Origin: Apostichopus japonicus
Taxonomy: Eukaryota > Echinodermata > Holothuroidea > Aspidochirotida > Stichopodidae
Assembly (NCBI RefSeq): GCF_037975245.1
Contig: NC_092581.1
Span: forward strand, 11,931,303-11,995,302
Direction: 5' to 3'
DNA length: 64,000 nucleotides
Numbering within the stretch: the stretch's first letter is position 1; each line of letters starts with the position of its first letter. Of the stretch, positions 13,001 through 24,800 are shown in pieces. Under the pieces are notes generated by a model that had not been told where the DNA came from, made no database searches, and saw only the letters and a program-made list of their open reading frames with translations. The position numbers were made by a program, and so were the translations under genes.

Positions 13001-16000
13001 CAGTATAGAAAGCATAATAGCAGGATAGAAAGCATAAGAGCATGATAGAAAGCATAATAGCAGGATAGAAAGCATAATAGCCGGATAGAAAGCATAATAG
13101 CCGGATAGAAAGCATAATAGCAGGATAGAAAGCATAAAAGCAGGATAGAAAGCATAAGAGCAGGATAGAAAGCATAATAGCAGGATAGAAAGCATAAGAG
13201 CAGGATAGAAAGCATAAGAGCAGGAATTCATTTAAATTCTGGCAGGAATTCATTTAAATTCTGAAATTGCATATTAAATGCTGTGAGGTTAATAAAAACA
13301 CACACACATACAAGAATGATATGTAGCTGTGCTTCCTGAAGGTTCTTGAGAGACTTGAATTAATAACGTTACCAACCTAATTGATAGCCATCAAACTCTG
13401 GGTGGTAGTTCCTTTTTGGATCAAAGGGGATGACAAGTTTGTCAGCAATTTCCTGCCATTTTGGTGATGCCACTGTTCCTAGTTTCCGAGCTGCCAGTGA
13501 GGGCAGTCTTAAACTGATCTTGGCAATACTGTTTGTGTAAACAGAATTTGTGACATTCTGATGATATTCGTCTGGTCCCATGACATCTAAAAAAGACAAA
13601 TATATATATCAAGTTTTGACAGAAAATTAGATTAAGAAGCATTACACACTTTTCTCAACGATGGATATCTTATATATATAGCTAATAAAATAAAATATTG
13701 TAAGTTTGTCTGGTAAAACCCATAAAGGCAGAACTTCCCTTCAAAAGTACTGTAAGTTTATTGAAACATTTATTCTTAGCTGAGTTGTGAAAGAATATTT
13801 CTTTACCTTTGATTGAATATGTATCACTCTTTGAATCATACACAGCTTTGCTGGCCCAGAATTTAGCAAGCCCTTCAATCAATTGAAGACCTCCTTGATG
13901 ATTCAAGAAGTCTAGGTCGTTAGTCAACTGTATATACTGCTGAGTCGCAAACGCTATGTCGCCGTTGATATGTAGCTCATTCGAACTGTAGGGCGGTATA
14001 GGACAAACTTCAAAACCTATAAAAAAAAACAGAAAATGACCATGCTTATTGGTAGCCATTCTTCTCAAGGTGCAACTCACAATACAAACATACCAAATAT
14101 GAAAGAATACAAATGCATACTTGTCAAAATATGGGCATTTTAAGATTTTTAGATCAGGCCCTATCCACTCATTAATATGTATGACAATAGGTCACATCTA
14201 CATCCCATTGACCTATCAGAGCACCATATATGACATGAATCCAACAAAAGTTCCTGAGATATCTGTGTTAACAAGCTAAGGGTACAAACACACATACACA
14301 CACACGCACACATGCCATCATGACGGCACAGGTTCCTGATGCTATTAGCATCAGAACAGAAAAGAAATACAAATTTAACAGATTCAGAAATAAACAAATC
14401 AAATTGCAAAATTGTGTCGTCGACAGTTTACAAGTAATCTTAACTTGGTTTCAAACCACCAGACATGACATCTAGTGTCCATAAACCTGTACAGTAGGTT
14501 GTAGGGAATCACCATTAAGAGTTATGGCCTGGTTCTAAGCCCCAAGGAGGCTGGAAATTCTTCACTGTGTTGATTGTTTTCCAATTTACTGCCATTCAAA
14601 TAAATACCTATACCTAGGCTATAACCTTAACACCATCCAAATTAAAAAACAAATTTTCCTACAAGGAATTTGTAAATTAAATCCAAAATACATTGTCTGT
14701 TTGTTTCTTCTTTCTTATTCTTTCTGTTTTGGTTTAAATTATCCATCGGCCAAATTTGTTCCTCTAAGTTTATAACCAGTAATTCACTGTTTGAGATTGT
14801 TTTCCAATTTATTATCATTTCAAACTATATGTATACCTACAACCTTAACACCACCCAAATTAAAAAGCAAATTTTCCTCAAAGTAATTTTTAAATAAAAT
14901 CCAAAATAGATAATTTGTTACTTCTTTCCTTTCTTTGTCAAATAAATAATCCATCGGCCAAATTTTTTCCTCATTTCTAACCAGTCAACGCTCGGTTGGA
15001 CTTACCAGAGTATGCCATTTCCCAAGGAAACTTGATGCCATCGTAACCGTTGCTCTTGGCCATAGCCGCTGCGGCATCCAGATGTATAGTCCGGGACTCC
15101 AACATTCTTCGAGCTAATTCCGGGTGGAATATCAAAATGGATGGGTACATCCATGTCTCTTGGTCCCAAAAGACATGACCTTTATATGAATTACCGGTCA
15201 TATCACCGCTGGCTAGACTAGCCGGACTTAAACCGTAGAACGTGAAATCATGGTCCGGCTTCGATGCGATTCTCAACGGGGGCAGAGAACTCAATATATA
15301 GTACATGCTCCCGTAAATGGCTTTGGCGAGCTGCAAATCTTGATCTAAGTCCACTCGACCCTGGCTCCATTTGTGAAGCCATAAATCTCTATGTGTTGAA
15401 AACAGGGTCCCAGAGGAAACAGACTTTTGTCCCCTGTCATAAAAGGATGCTGACTCAGTGGAAGAATTGGAGACAGAAGTCATAAATGTCCAAGTGTGAG
15501 ACGTTTCTGGTGCCGATAGGGTTACATTCTGTGGTACGAGAGTCCAGTACATGTGGACAGGAAGGGTACCACTGGTCTCTGTCTCTGATACAGTAGTATT
15601 GCCAAACATGTACCTGTATGTAAACATGAAATATTTAATACTTGCAAAGGGTAAAACAAAATAATTTGTGAGAGAGAGAGGGTGGGATCCATTGAGGAGC
15701 AAATGCAACTACAAGAATTACTCTTACTGCTAAGCTACTGTACTAGCTAAGACTGTATTTCTTTTATTGTTTTATATTTTGTAAAATATCGCATGCAATT
15801 TGATATGTTTAAATTCTTTATTTCTAAGAATGAAGGGAGAGCGGGGAGGGGGGGTTAGAGATGAAATTTTATATTTCTCTTTCATTCTATTTGTCTTTGG
15901 TTTTCATTTTTGACAAGTTTAGGACTGTACCTGGATGAAACATTGACTCTGGCTTCAGAATAATTCCAACAGAAAAGGAGGACTAAAAAAACTTATAGAT

Positions 16001-18118
16001 TGCTATGTATGCAAGGGCGGCGGAAGCACTTTTAATCTGGGGGGGCACCGACATCAAAGGGCACTTTGCAGAAATTCGATTGGACTGATGCAGCCTTATA
16101 TTTAGTACCCTTTATAACTCTTATTGTATTATCCTATTTGCGTATACACATCACTCCATCAAGCCCCCCCCCCCCTTCAAGGAAAATATGCATATAGCAC
16201 TGCAATATCCAATTAACAAATTGGGAAACAAGGAACAAGTTTTCTTTTGAGACAAAATGAGGTGAAATCATGCTAATTGCTAATGTAGGAATCTTCCGAA
16301 TTAGAGTTTATTTCTTGTTAATATCTTAACAAATTTTTTCCATTCGAAATAGCTTTGAGTTTGACTGACAGAAATTCATTAAAAGTCAGGGGCGTAGCCA
16401 GGATTTGCAAAGTTGTATGCACGACTATCTGAGCAGAGCGCCACCATTGGTTGGCGCGGAGTGCACAAGAAAATTTTTGGTTTTACAAACCCCTCAGATG
16501 GCCGGAAACGGCCCTTCCCGAGTGTTCATTCTGTTACCTGGCCTCTAATTGCTAACTTGAGACACCTCAATTTTTATGTAGAAAAAGGGCACATTTTTAA
16601 CCTGAGGAAAAGTGGGGGGCACGTGCCCCCTGTGCCCCCCCGGTTCCGCCGCCCTTGTATGTATGGTATCTCCAATTATGAAAGTGATAGAAACACTAAT
16701 GCATACTTATCTAGGAGACAAACAAGACATAATCCATGTGTACTTAAAAATTACATTGTCGACTTAGCAATTTTAAGTAGTTTTCTACAACTAGTTTTTG
16801 ACAATCAACTAAAAGTGAAGCGATCTCATCAAACTTTTTACCCAACTCCAGGCCGAGTTGAATTGGCTGTCTTGAAGTTAATGTCTTCACTGGTAGGACC
16901 AGTATTGTTAGTGAGTACCAACGTAACATCCTCCTTCGTAGCACCAGGGTTACGGACCACACTGATATCATTCACTAACAATCTGCTCAAATACTCGTGG
17001 GCATAGATTCTTTGTGTGACATTAAATTCCGTCGTTTCTGCGAATCTGATGAAAACACCTGCAGAAGAAAGTCAAAAGAAATGATCAAGAAGATGAGAAA
17101 CATGCTTTAATATACTCCTTGTCTGATTTTGTGGTATTCTAAGTCAAATCCATACATGTACATACATGTGCTACATTACATTATCGGGATTAAACCATTG
17201 AAAATGATACTTTGGAAATTATTTAAAACTCACCTTGCTCGACATCTAAGGTAAAGCTTTGTGATTTTATTGACATGTTACTAGGTAAATGGAAAGAAAT
17301 TGCTGCCATGGATGGAATCCTTGCCCGATGACTCCCTCCATAGCGACCGTTGTAAAGTCCATTCATATGAACTCTGTTGCTATAGACGACGGTTGCTACG
17401 AATCCATTGCCAATGGTAGGTTGACAACAATATTGATCAGGAAACCTTGAAGTGGAAAATAAAATTGGTTGCAACAAGGTGTTGTTGTGAAAATTTTGGA
17501 AATGTCTGTGATAGATATTTAATGACTTAAAGGGTGTGAAAACTCGCACAAAAAGAAACGTCTAATGCCGGTTATCTGACCTACTTTCGAATGAGGTGTA
17601 ACAGAATTGTTAGACACCACCATCGATCCCAGAAAATACACACACAGCTTGCTACTGTACCTTCGGTAATTAGACACTAGTGTATAGTCAGTGCATACAG
17701 CGGTGGTCAATACCCACAGCACAGTATATAAACGATGCAGCATTGGACATCGCAGGTCCAGCTTAAGATAACAAGGTATCAAGTTTCATTACTGTCTGCA
17801 TTTTGTAGCGACACGAACAAAATGTCACTTGCAAGCAACAGAAAGTTACCTTTGGAATGAAATAAAACTTAATAAGCCAACTCACTTTTCAGTTTGGAAG
17901 GAAGTTGGTTTGCTTGATATATCTGTGTACTTCTCATTGCAGAGGCAGGGTTTTTCAAAGGTACTGACCTTTAGTTTTCGAACATGTTCACTTATCTTGC
18001 CCTTAGTATCAGAACTAAAGAGATAACTGTCCAGTTGGCGTACAAACAGTAGCAAACAAAGGCCAAATGCAAAAAATACGGCGAACAGTAGCCTCCTCGA
18101 ACGAATCCACATTTTCAT
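10029..18118 (-). CDS. PGGHG: Protein-glucosylgalactosylhydroxylysine glucosidase (acid-trehalase-like, GH65)
   Basis: Nine exons, read downward: 18118-17886, 17445-17234, 17058-16842, 15613-15006, 14016-13807, 13586-13377, 11659-11415, 10917-10617, 10189-10029. All phases agree and give 798 aa (human about 737). The enzyme removes glucose from the Glc-Gal-hydroxylysine unit of collagen. The three catalytic acids reported for human (D301, E430, E574) correspond to D371 in HVFWDQETW, E500 in GPDEYH and E649 in VWTEEATG. Unlike human, residues 9-27 form an RR-preceded hydrophobic signal anchor (LLFAVFFAFGLCLLLFV), and the rest carries about 15 N-x-S/T sequons, so a lumenal type II protein is likely. 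Intron 7 has a GC donor. Introns hold a TTAA MITE, a hAT-like element and a minisatellite. The basic C-terminal exon (from GEPVSTDNLPGEV) is less conserved; its assignment rests on phase, acceptor and an L-x-x-G-x-x-V-S match. Confidence 0.9.
11409..11414 (-). other. Non-canonical GC splice donor of PGGHG intron 7
   Basis: On the minus strand exon 7 ends TTCAAG and is followed by GCAAGT. Joining at this point to the GT-start of exon 8 (10917) gives the conserved PFK-VWTE sequence in frame. The next GT, four bases further on, would break the frame. AG/GCAAGT is the usual consensus for rare GC-AG introns handled by the U2 spliceosome. Confidence 0.75.
12010..12365. repeat. Polypurine tract
   Basis: The plus strand is a nearly uninterrupted G/A mixture with few pyrimidines inside PGGHG intron 6, directly next to the 20-bp minisatellite, which is purine-rich on the same strand. 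No motif repeats regularly. Long polypurine stretches can form triplexes; that is only a possibility here. Confidence 0.6.
12376..13225. repeat. 20-bp minisatellite, about 42 copies
   Basis: The unit is close to AAGCATAATAGCAGGATAGA, with common changes at the TAAT/TAAG, GATAG/GATAC and final positions. Because 20 is not a multiple of 3, three units make a 60-base, 20-codon cycle, and the minus strand has no stop in any frame; this explains the long Leu/Cys/Tyr-rich minus ORFs here, which are not genes. There is also a higher-order period: a block with a CGCAGTA variant and a 5-base insertion recurs 165 bases apart (12586 and 12751). The array lies inside PGGHG intron 6. Confidence 0.95.
16012..16657. 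mobile_element. Non-autonomous hAT-like element in PGGHG intron 3
   Basis: Inverted termini CAAGGGCGGCGGAA (16012-16025) and TTCCGCCGCCCTTG (16644-16657) are perfect over 14 bases. They are flanked by identical 8-bp copies TATGTATG (16004-16011, 16658-16665). Inside the right end is the palindrome GGGGCACGTGCCCC also seen in the element at 42027. Positions about 16389-16520 resemble, in order, the inverted right end of the element at 39257-40900 (starting CAGGGGCGTAGCCAGGATTT), so it may be a composite or nested insertion. No transposase frame is visible. Confidence 0.8.
17527..17853 (+). mobile_element. TTAA-bounded MITE, copy A (3' truncated)
   Basis: Starts TTAAAGGGTGTGAAAACTCG and follows the other three copies closely until the AACAGAAAGTTA region, then stops about 35 bases short of the expected right terminus. 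It lies wholly inside PGGHG intron 1 (17446-17885), which explains the 87-codon minus ORF there. Confidence 0.8.
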
Positions 18119-18806
18119 TGAGGTAAGATACTTTTGTTAAGATTGAAATTGTTGAGGTGCCCGTCCTTTTCGGCTTCAGTGCATTGCGTATCCTAAGAAC
18201 TACTGTACTATCGCTTTAAAAAACTGATTATAGTAACTACGGTATAGTAGTAAGGAATAAGACTAAGAGAGTACTGCTTGTAGGCAGACTAGAATGAGAC
18301 CAGGAAGTCACCAAATTCTCTCAATTCAATATCAATATTATGGATCTAGGCATTAAGAATCATAAAAGCGCTACTCAAAGAGTTGTTGAAACATTCAGTA
18401 AACTCTCTGTTGCAGACGTTTCCAGTATTACTGACAGTTAGTTAGTTCGACCGGCCAGGACTCTTGTTGTAGACTCTCGTTGTACACAGTAATCTTGTGA
18501 CAGCTATCAGCGGGACCAACAAATAGTATTATATTTACGAATTATAATTTTACAATTTTATGCATTTAAAAACATTTTCCTCCTATTAAATTAAGTTTTT
18601 AAAGTATATTTTATTACCTAAAAAGTTAATATATGGTAAGGTGTGTCTTAAAACTATATTCAAGCAAACGTTTGATTTCACCACTTGGAACTTCCTACGA
18701 GTGAAACCAATATGGCAGCGTCCACAGAATGAACGGTCCCGAAAGATTGAAGTTGAATATTACGCTTTTCTGTCGTTTCCTGACTTTTCGTAAATGGAAA
18801 TGAAAC
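18119..18806. promoter_or_regulatory. Divergent intergenic region between PGGHG and CDK5RAP1
   Basis: The start codons of PGGHG (minus) and CDK5RAP1 (plus) are only 688 bases apart, so this interval must hold both promoters and leaders and may act as a bidirectional promoter. A CCAAT box is at 18707-18711, overlapping an ATATGGCAGC sequence that resembles a YY1 site. If transcription starts upstream of it, the CDK5RAP1 leader has short upstream ORFs: ATG at 18712 (6 codons then stop) and ATG at 18729, in frame with the main start but ending at TGA 18801-18803. No start site can be read from sequence alone. Confidence 0.5.
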
Positions 18807-21800
18807 ATGGGTCATTCTTTCAATATAACAAGAATCTATGCAAGATCTGATAGTTTCTTTACTTTTTCATTCCAAGAAATTTGTAGTTTAAATGCGTACC
18901 CATACCTTGTTTGTTCTCGCAGAAAGGGTACATGTGGTACGTCTGTCATTAAACAAACTAGGGCTAGTGATGGCTTAAAGCAGTTGCACAACATACACTC
19001 AAGCGTTGCAATAAATAGGGTTTACACTCAGACCGGTTTCTGCAAAGGCAATGTCCGTCTAAAGAGTGATTTCAAAGTAAGAAATATTAGAAACAATATA
19101 GCATCAGGTCCAAGTTTAGACTCGTTTATTGCTCAAACACAATTCCAAGGTGGCAATGCCAATATTCAGAAGAAAGAAGCTCAAACTCAAAGTGAAGATG
19201 CAGCACCATACTTACCTGCCAGCGCACTGTCAGGTGCAGACAGGAAAGGTAAATGAACACCCCCAAAACATGTGAGAAATGTATCCTTTGGACATATATT
19301 CATGTTTGCATATGTTGATTTATTTTTGCAGTTCTTAAAGGTCAGCTGTATAGACCCCAACTAGGCTACTGTATAGCACGCTATCATGAAAACTTTCTTA
19401 AATTACGTAAGCGACCTGCCTTGGTTGTAAAATGACCTCTTTTTCCCAATTAGTCTGCAACGCCTGCCACATATGTTTTCTGGTATGAGGGTCTTTGTGT
19501 GAACGCTGTATGATTGACTACACTGTAGACATGAACATATTTCCACATGTGCAGTGTTTACACAAAGAGCCTAATGGTGTGAAGAAGCTATGCAGGCTAA
19601 TTGTAGAGCCTGAGGTCGATTTACTGTAGCTATAGCGTGGTCAAATTGGAGCCATTAAAGCAGATCTTTATGTCTTACAATAGACGAGGTTAAAAAATTG
19701 TTTTTGTTCATTGCAGTGTATTACTACTGTAGGCATTAAGTTTCAGCTGCAAGTTTAAAAAAGTCTATAGTACTGGATACGAACTGTGGTGTCGTGGGAT
19801 TTTTCCTTTTGAAGAAGAAATACTTTATAAATGTTTTATTCGTTTCTGCAGTGTACTTTGAAACATATGGATGTCAAATGAATGTCAGTGATACAGAAGT
19901 AGCATGGTCAATTCTACAAAGCCATGGGTTCCAGAAAACATCAGAACCAAAATTAGTGAGTAACTTAACAGACTTCTTTTTTTTCTTCTTTTTTTCTGAA
20001 TATGTCTATTCAGTTGTTGGTTGTAAATCCTGCTTCTTGTGTAATATTATAATATCTTATCTCTCTACAGGCCTTATGAATATTTCTCTTTTGCTTGTTG
20101 ATTTACACTGTTTGTCTTTTTTTTTGGATAAAATTTAAGTGCAGTTCGTTGTTATCATTGGAATGGTGGGCTACTTAAAACAGCTGTGATTGAAGAATTG
20201 GAGAGTCTATTATCCCCCTATAGAGCTACATAGATCAGCGTTTAAGTTAATTCACAGTAAAATGCTGAAGATAGCCTGGATAAAACAAAGCAGATTTAAC
20301 TAAGAGTACTTTTGACACAGGCATTATTGCATCACATTTTGTGTGGTAGAAGTGGTATCATATTCTTAGCGAGTGTTCTTTCCAAACCTTGTTTTTCCCA
20401 CTCAAGGCTGACGTTGTTCTTCTAATGACGTGTGCAATCAGAGAGAATGCTGAACAACGGATATGGAACAGACTGGAATACTTTGGAAGCTTGAAGAGAA
20501 AAAGAGGGAACTCAAAGAATCCGTTAAAAATTGGCCTGCTTGGTGAGCATCATGTGACCATAAATTGACTACCTTAAAGGTAGTCAGTATAGACCCCAAA
20601 TTATAGCATGCTATAATTGCTACAAGTTTTCAAAAAGTACTTTCCTGGAGGTCTTTACTCTCCAAATTGTTCCAAGACATTTTTAAGGGTCACACAAGAT
20701 AACAGAATGTCCCAGTGGCGAAAATTTCCTCCAAGGTTGTAACAAAAATAGAATTTTTTCCAAAGGTGACCATATTTGAATATCTAGCATATTTGGGGCC
20801 AATACAGGATACCTTTAAATACTACTCTGTTGCCCCCTGTTCTAGAGGACCAGGCTGGTGTTCCTACCTTCCCTTCATGGAAAGCTAGCCACAGTCCTGT
20901 TTGTTGTCAGTCTAGCAATGACGATCTTGCCTTGATAAATTTGTACTGTTCAGTACTGTCACTTCTATTAACTGAGGTACCCTCAAAAATTACTCAAAAT
21001 AATGGAATACCATCCTTCTAGCAGATATTTAATGTAACACCACAATACTCTGAAAAACGAAGGCCAGTGTAGGATTTCACGTCCTTTAGATGCCTTTAAA
21101 ACTAAATTGCCTTTTTTTTAAATATTCTTTTCTTATCCTTATGTAGTTTTTTTCCCCATTTGAATAAGTTATACCTGATGTTCCTTGAGCCACTGTCTTT
21201 CAGCACTTACAGTATTTTAACTTTCTGTTCCTTCTGTAAGGCTGCATGGCAGAGAGACTAAAGAAGAAGATAGTGGAGAAGACGAAGGCCGTCGATGTCG
21301 TAGCTGGTCCAGATGCTTACAGAGATTTACCTCGCCTACTCTCAGTGGCAGATTCTGGTCAAACAGCCATCAACGTCATGTTGTCAGTGGATGAAACTTA
21401 TGCTGATGTGGTCCCAGTCAGACTTGATAAAGCATCTAAAACAGCCTTTGTGTAAGTAAAACATAAAAGTTGTAGTCCAATGTGGGCCGAAGCTTTATCG
21501 ATCACTGCTGGGTATTATCTCCTAGTTTTAACAAATTTGTAAGGTTCTTCTTTGGACATCCCAGATATTCCATTGAGGTCATCCAAAGTGACTAAAGTTT
21601 TCATCCTTTTGAAGTCATTGTGTAAATGAAGAGTGGACTGATTGTCTTCAATGGTAATAACCTTGTACCTGTTTCATTCTTAGCTCTTTGATTCTTCAGG
21701 AAAACCTCAGTGGATAGCTTGGTTGTCCAACAATATTTTCTTCTTGATCCTCCTTACTGTACATACCATAAAACTTGTTTTGTTTATGGTTTATGAGGAT

Positions 21801-24800
21801 TCTAGAGTTTTCAAATTACTGACTGACAAACAAAATGACTTTGGCCTGATAGATGCAGTACTTAATAACCATCATAAATTGAATATAATCACAAATTAGG
21901 CAATGTTATTAATTAAGTATCTTATTTACTTAAATGTTATTATCCTTTCTTAAGGTTGTAAGTACATGCAGAGAATAGCCTTAGTTAAAAATTTTGATAT
22001 CATAAACTTTGATGTCATTAAACAGAACTGACATCACAGTGTCGATTAATTTTTATCGATCTTGAATAATGACACAGAAGAGCTATTTAAATGGCCTTAT
22101 TTGCATGGATTCCCACCTGACCTTTTCTGTCATCGCTCTTGGACTATGTTAACTCAAGTTAAAGTCTTACAGAAAACGCAGTGGAATGAGTGAGGTTGTG
22201 TGGGTGTAGAAGTTTGAGCAACACCAGGACCTTCACTGGAGTCAACATAGCAGTCATGTCAGAGTATTTGAGATACATCTTCGAGTCACTACAAGATTAA
22301 TGTATAATGTCGTCCAGTTACAGAGTTGTTGACAATTCATAATCATGGACGTTAAATATGATTCTAAGAGTCTGACTTCCGTCAGCTTGCGGCTTTGATA
22401 AGCCAATGAGGCTTCTTCACGAGTTCCTGCTTGCAGGAGGATCTAATATACATCCTTTACACTTTTCAACAGATCTATAATGAGAGGCTGTGATAATATG
22501 TGTAGCTATTGTATCGTGCCTTTCACTAGAGGGAGGGAGAGAAGTAGACCATTGTCTTCCATCTTAGAAGAAATTAAAGGCCTATCAGATCAAGTAAGTA
22601 AATAAAACAAATTTCTACAGTGATGGTGAAAGCTTATATCAAAATCCATGTAATTATGATATGAATATTATCATCACTAGTCTTCATAGTGTCCTGCAGC
22701 AATGAAAAAGAGCTCTCTTGGTCTACAGAGACCTATGAACAACATTGTCCTAATCACTCTAACAGGCATTAGAAATCATAAAAATAGCTGCAACTCCCAC
22801 CAAATTCCATCAAAGACTGACCATTTTATAAGTCTTGTCTTAATTCTAGTTTTATTTATGAATAAACAATTAGCTAAATATGCACATTGATGGTGTAAAG
22901 GGAGTGACTGCCTAATTTTTAGTTATGTTAAATGTTTACAACTTTCTTTTTGAGGACACTGAACAAAGGTTTTGGCCTTAGGCCATTTTTTTTATATTTC
23001 ATTGTCTTCTTCAAATGATATATATGTGGGCATTTAATTCTGGGTTAACTTACTATATGTGGGCTTTTAATTCTGGGTTAACTTATTAAGGCCTAAAGTT
23101 AGAAATATGGATGAGCGCAACAATCCACATCATGATTTAATACACATATTTTAATGAGTTCCCCAGTTTTATCAAAGCTTCAAATGTGTATATCTTGGAA
23201 ATGAAAAGAACTTTTCCAAAAATGTCAACAGATTTTGAATGAGATTATCTCACACAGCAAATGTACGGAATATTAGGTAACTGACTAGATGTCCGTGGAA
23301 TTAAAAATCCAGTTATGTTGTATCACAAAATAATATAACTTTAAATGGAAGATAACAAGTTTCTATGAATTCTATCATTACCTCCTATGGGAACTTCTTG
23401 TTTCAACTTTCAAGAAGCAAAAGACTTTTACATCTTGTACAAGGGAAGAATTTAGTGCTCAACATTTTGTGTTGCAGTTTTGATGGGCTCTAAACTCTGT
23501 CTCACATAAAATAGTACATTTACTGTGCAAAAAAACTGTTACACATCTTTGCACTTTAGCCTTTTGCCCATTTTGCATAGTATTTTGCTATGCGAAACCA
23601 CATAAATTATTCCCTGTTGAACACATACGCACCATGGTGTGTATAGGCTTGCACAGGAAACCGGTTTTTGTATCAAAACCGATTTTTGCCGACCGAATTT
23701 TTGTACTATTTTTTAATTAAAATCACACACACACTGTGTGTGTGATTTTCGTATCCACCTTTTGAAGTACTTAACATCCACAAATGTGGCGGAACACACT
23801 GCAAACTAATGAAGCAAAACCCTTTGTGTGACCTGTGATCTTTGTCAGCTAAGGTATCCTCAGCATGGTTTTGTTTGTATCTAATAACAAATCATGAGAT
23901 GAGAAAGAAACATAAGCAATAATAACAACAAACGATAACAAAAATTAGAATAATAACAATGTAAGCAACAATAATAATATTAATATTAATAGCATGCCAA
24001 TAACAATAATGATGATATTTCTAGTCAAGCACTAATCTTGAATCTATGTCGCCTCTTTCTCTCCCCAGGGGGCCAGAGAGGTAACCCTCCTCGGTCAGAA
24101 CGTGAACAGTTACAGAGATGTGTCTGAGGAGACCTATTATGGCTACGGCACCCCGGAGTCGGAAGACACCAATCTAGCGGAGGGATTCGAAACGATATAT
24201 AAATCCAAGAAAGGAGGTCTTCGTTTTGCTCATCTTCTTGAAAGAGTAGCCCAAGTTAATCCAGAGATGAGGATTCGATTTACTTCACCTCACCCAAAAG
24301 ACTTCCCTGATGAGGTATACCTTTTCAGACGTTTAAGTCAAATATATTGAGAGATCAATTTTCACACTTTTTGTCCCATTGCCTATCAATATGTTATGGG
24401 GCTTAAACTACCACCCCCCCCACCCACCCCCTCCCCCCGTTTTTTACACTTCATTGAAAACTTTAGATATACTTCTTTGTGATGTCAATGGTTTGGTCTT
24501 TGTTTTTAAACAAATTATCCTGGGCTGTTGAACAAATATTTTCATCTGTACTAGTGCAAGAAACCACATATACTACATGTGACAAAAGCCAGCACTCTTC
24601 ACAAAGGTAGAGCTTCTGCCCTCTCTGTGAATTCCATCATTGAACAACCAATGCAGTAAATCAACCTACACTTCTTCTTTACAACATTTCTTTGCCTTCA
24701 TTAAACATTATACAAGGCAGTACTTTGTAATACATTTAGAACACTGCATTATATCACAAATATTATCTATTAAAGTAAAAGATACAAGGAGCAAAACCTT

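Noticed and set aside
12084-13253. Minus ORFs of 389, 287 and 151 codons rich in Leu, Cys, Tyr and Ala
   Set aside because: They are frame-by-frame translations of the 20-bp minisatellite in a PGGHG intron; three overlapping frames with the same repeat cycle cannot all be genes.
17519-17782. 87-codon minus ORF between PGGHG exons
   Set aside because: It is the reverse strand of MITE copy A in intron 1; the equivalent ORF appears at 44582-44773 in copy C.
17963-17968. Alternative splice donor GTCAGT in PGGHG exon 1
   Set aside because: It would leave phase 0, incompatible with the phase-2 acceptor of exon 2. The stronger GTGAGT at 17880-17885 fits.
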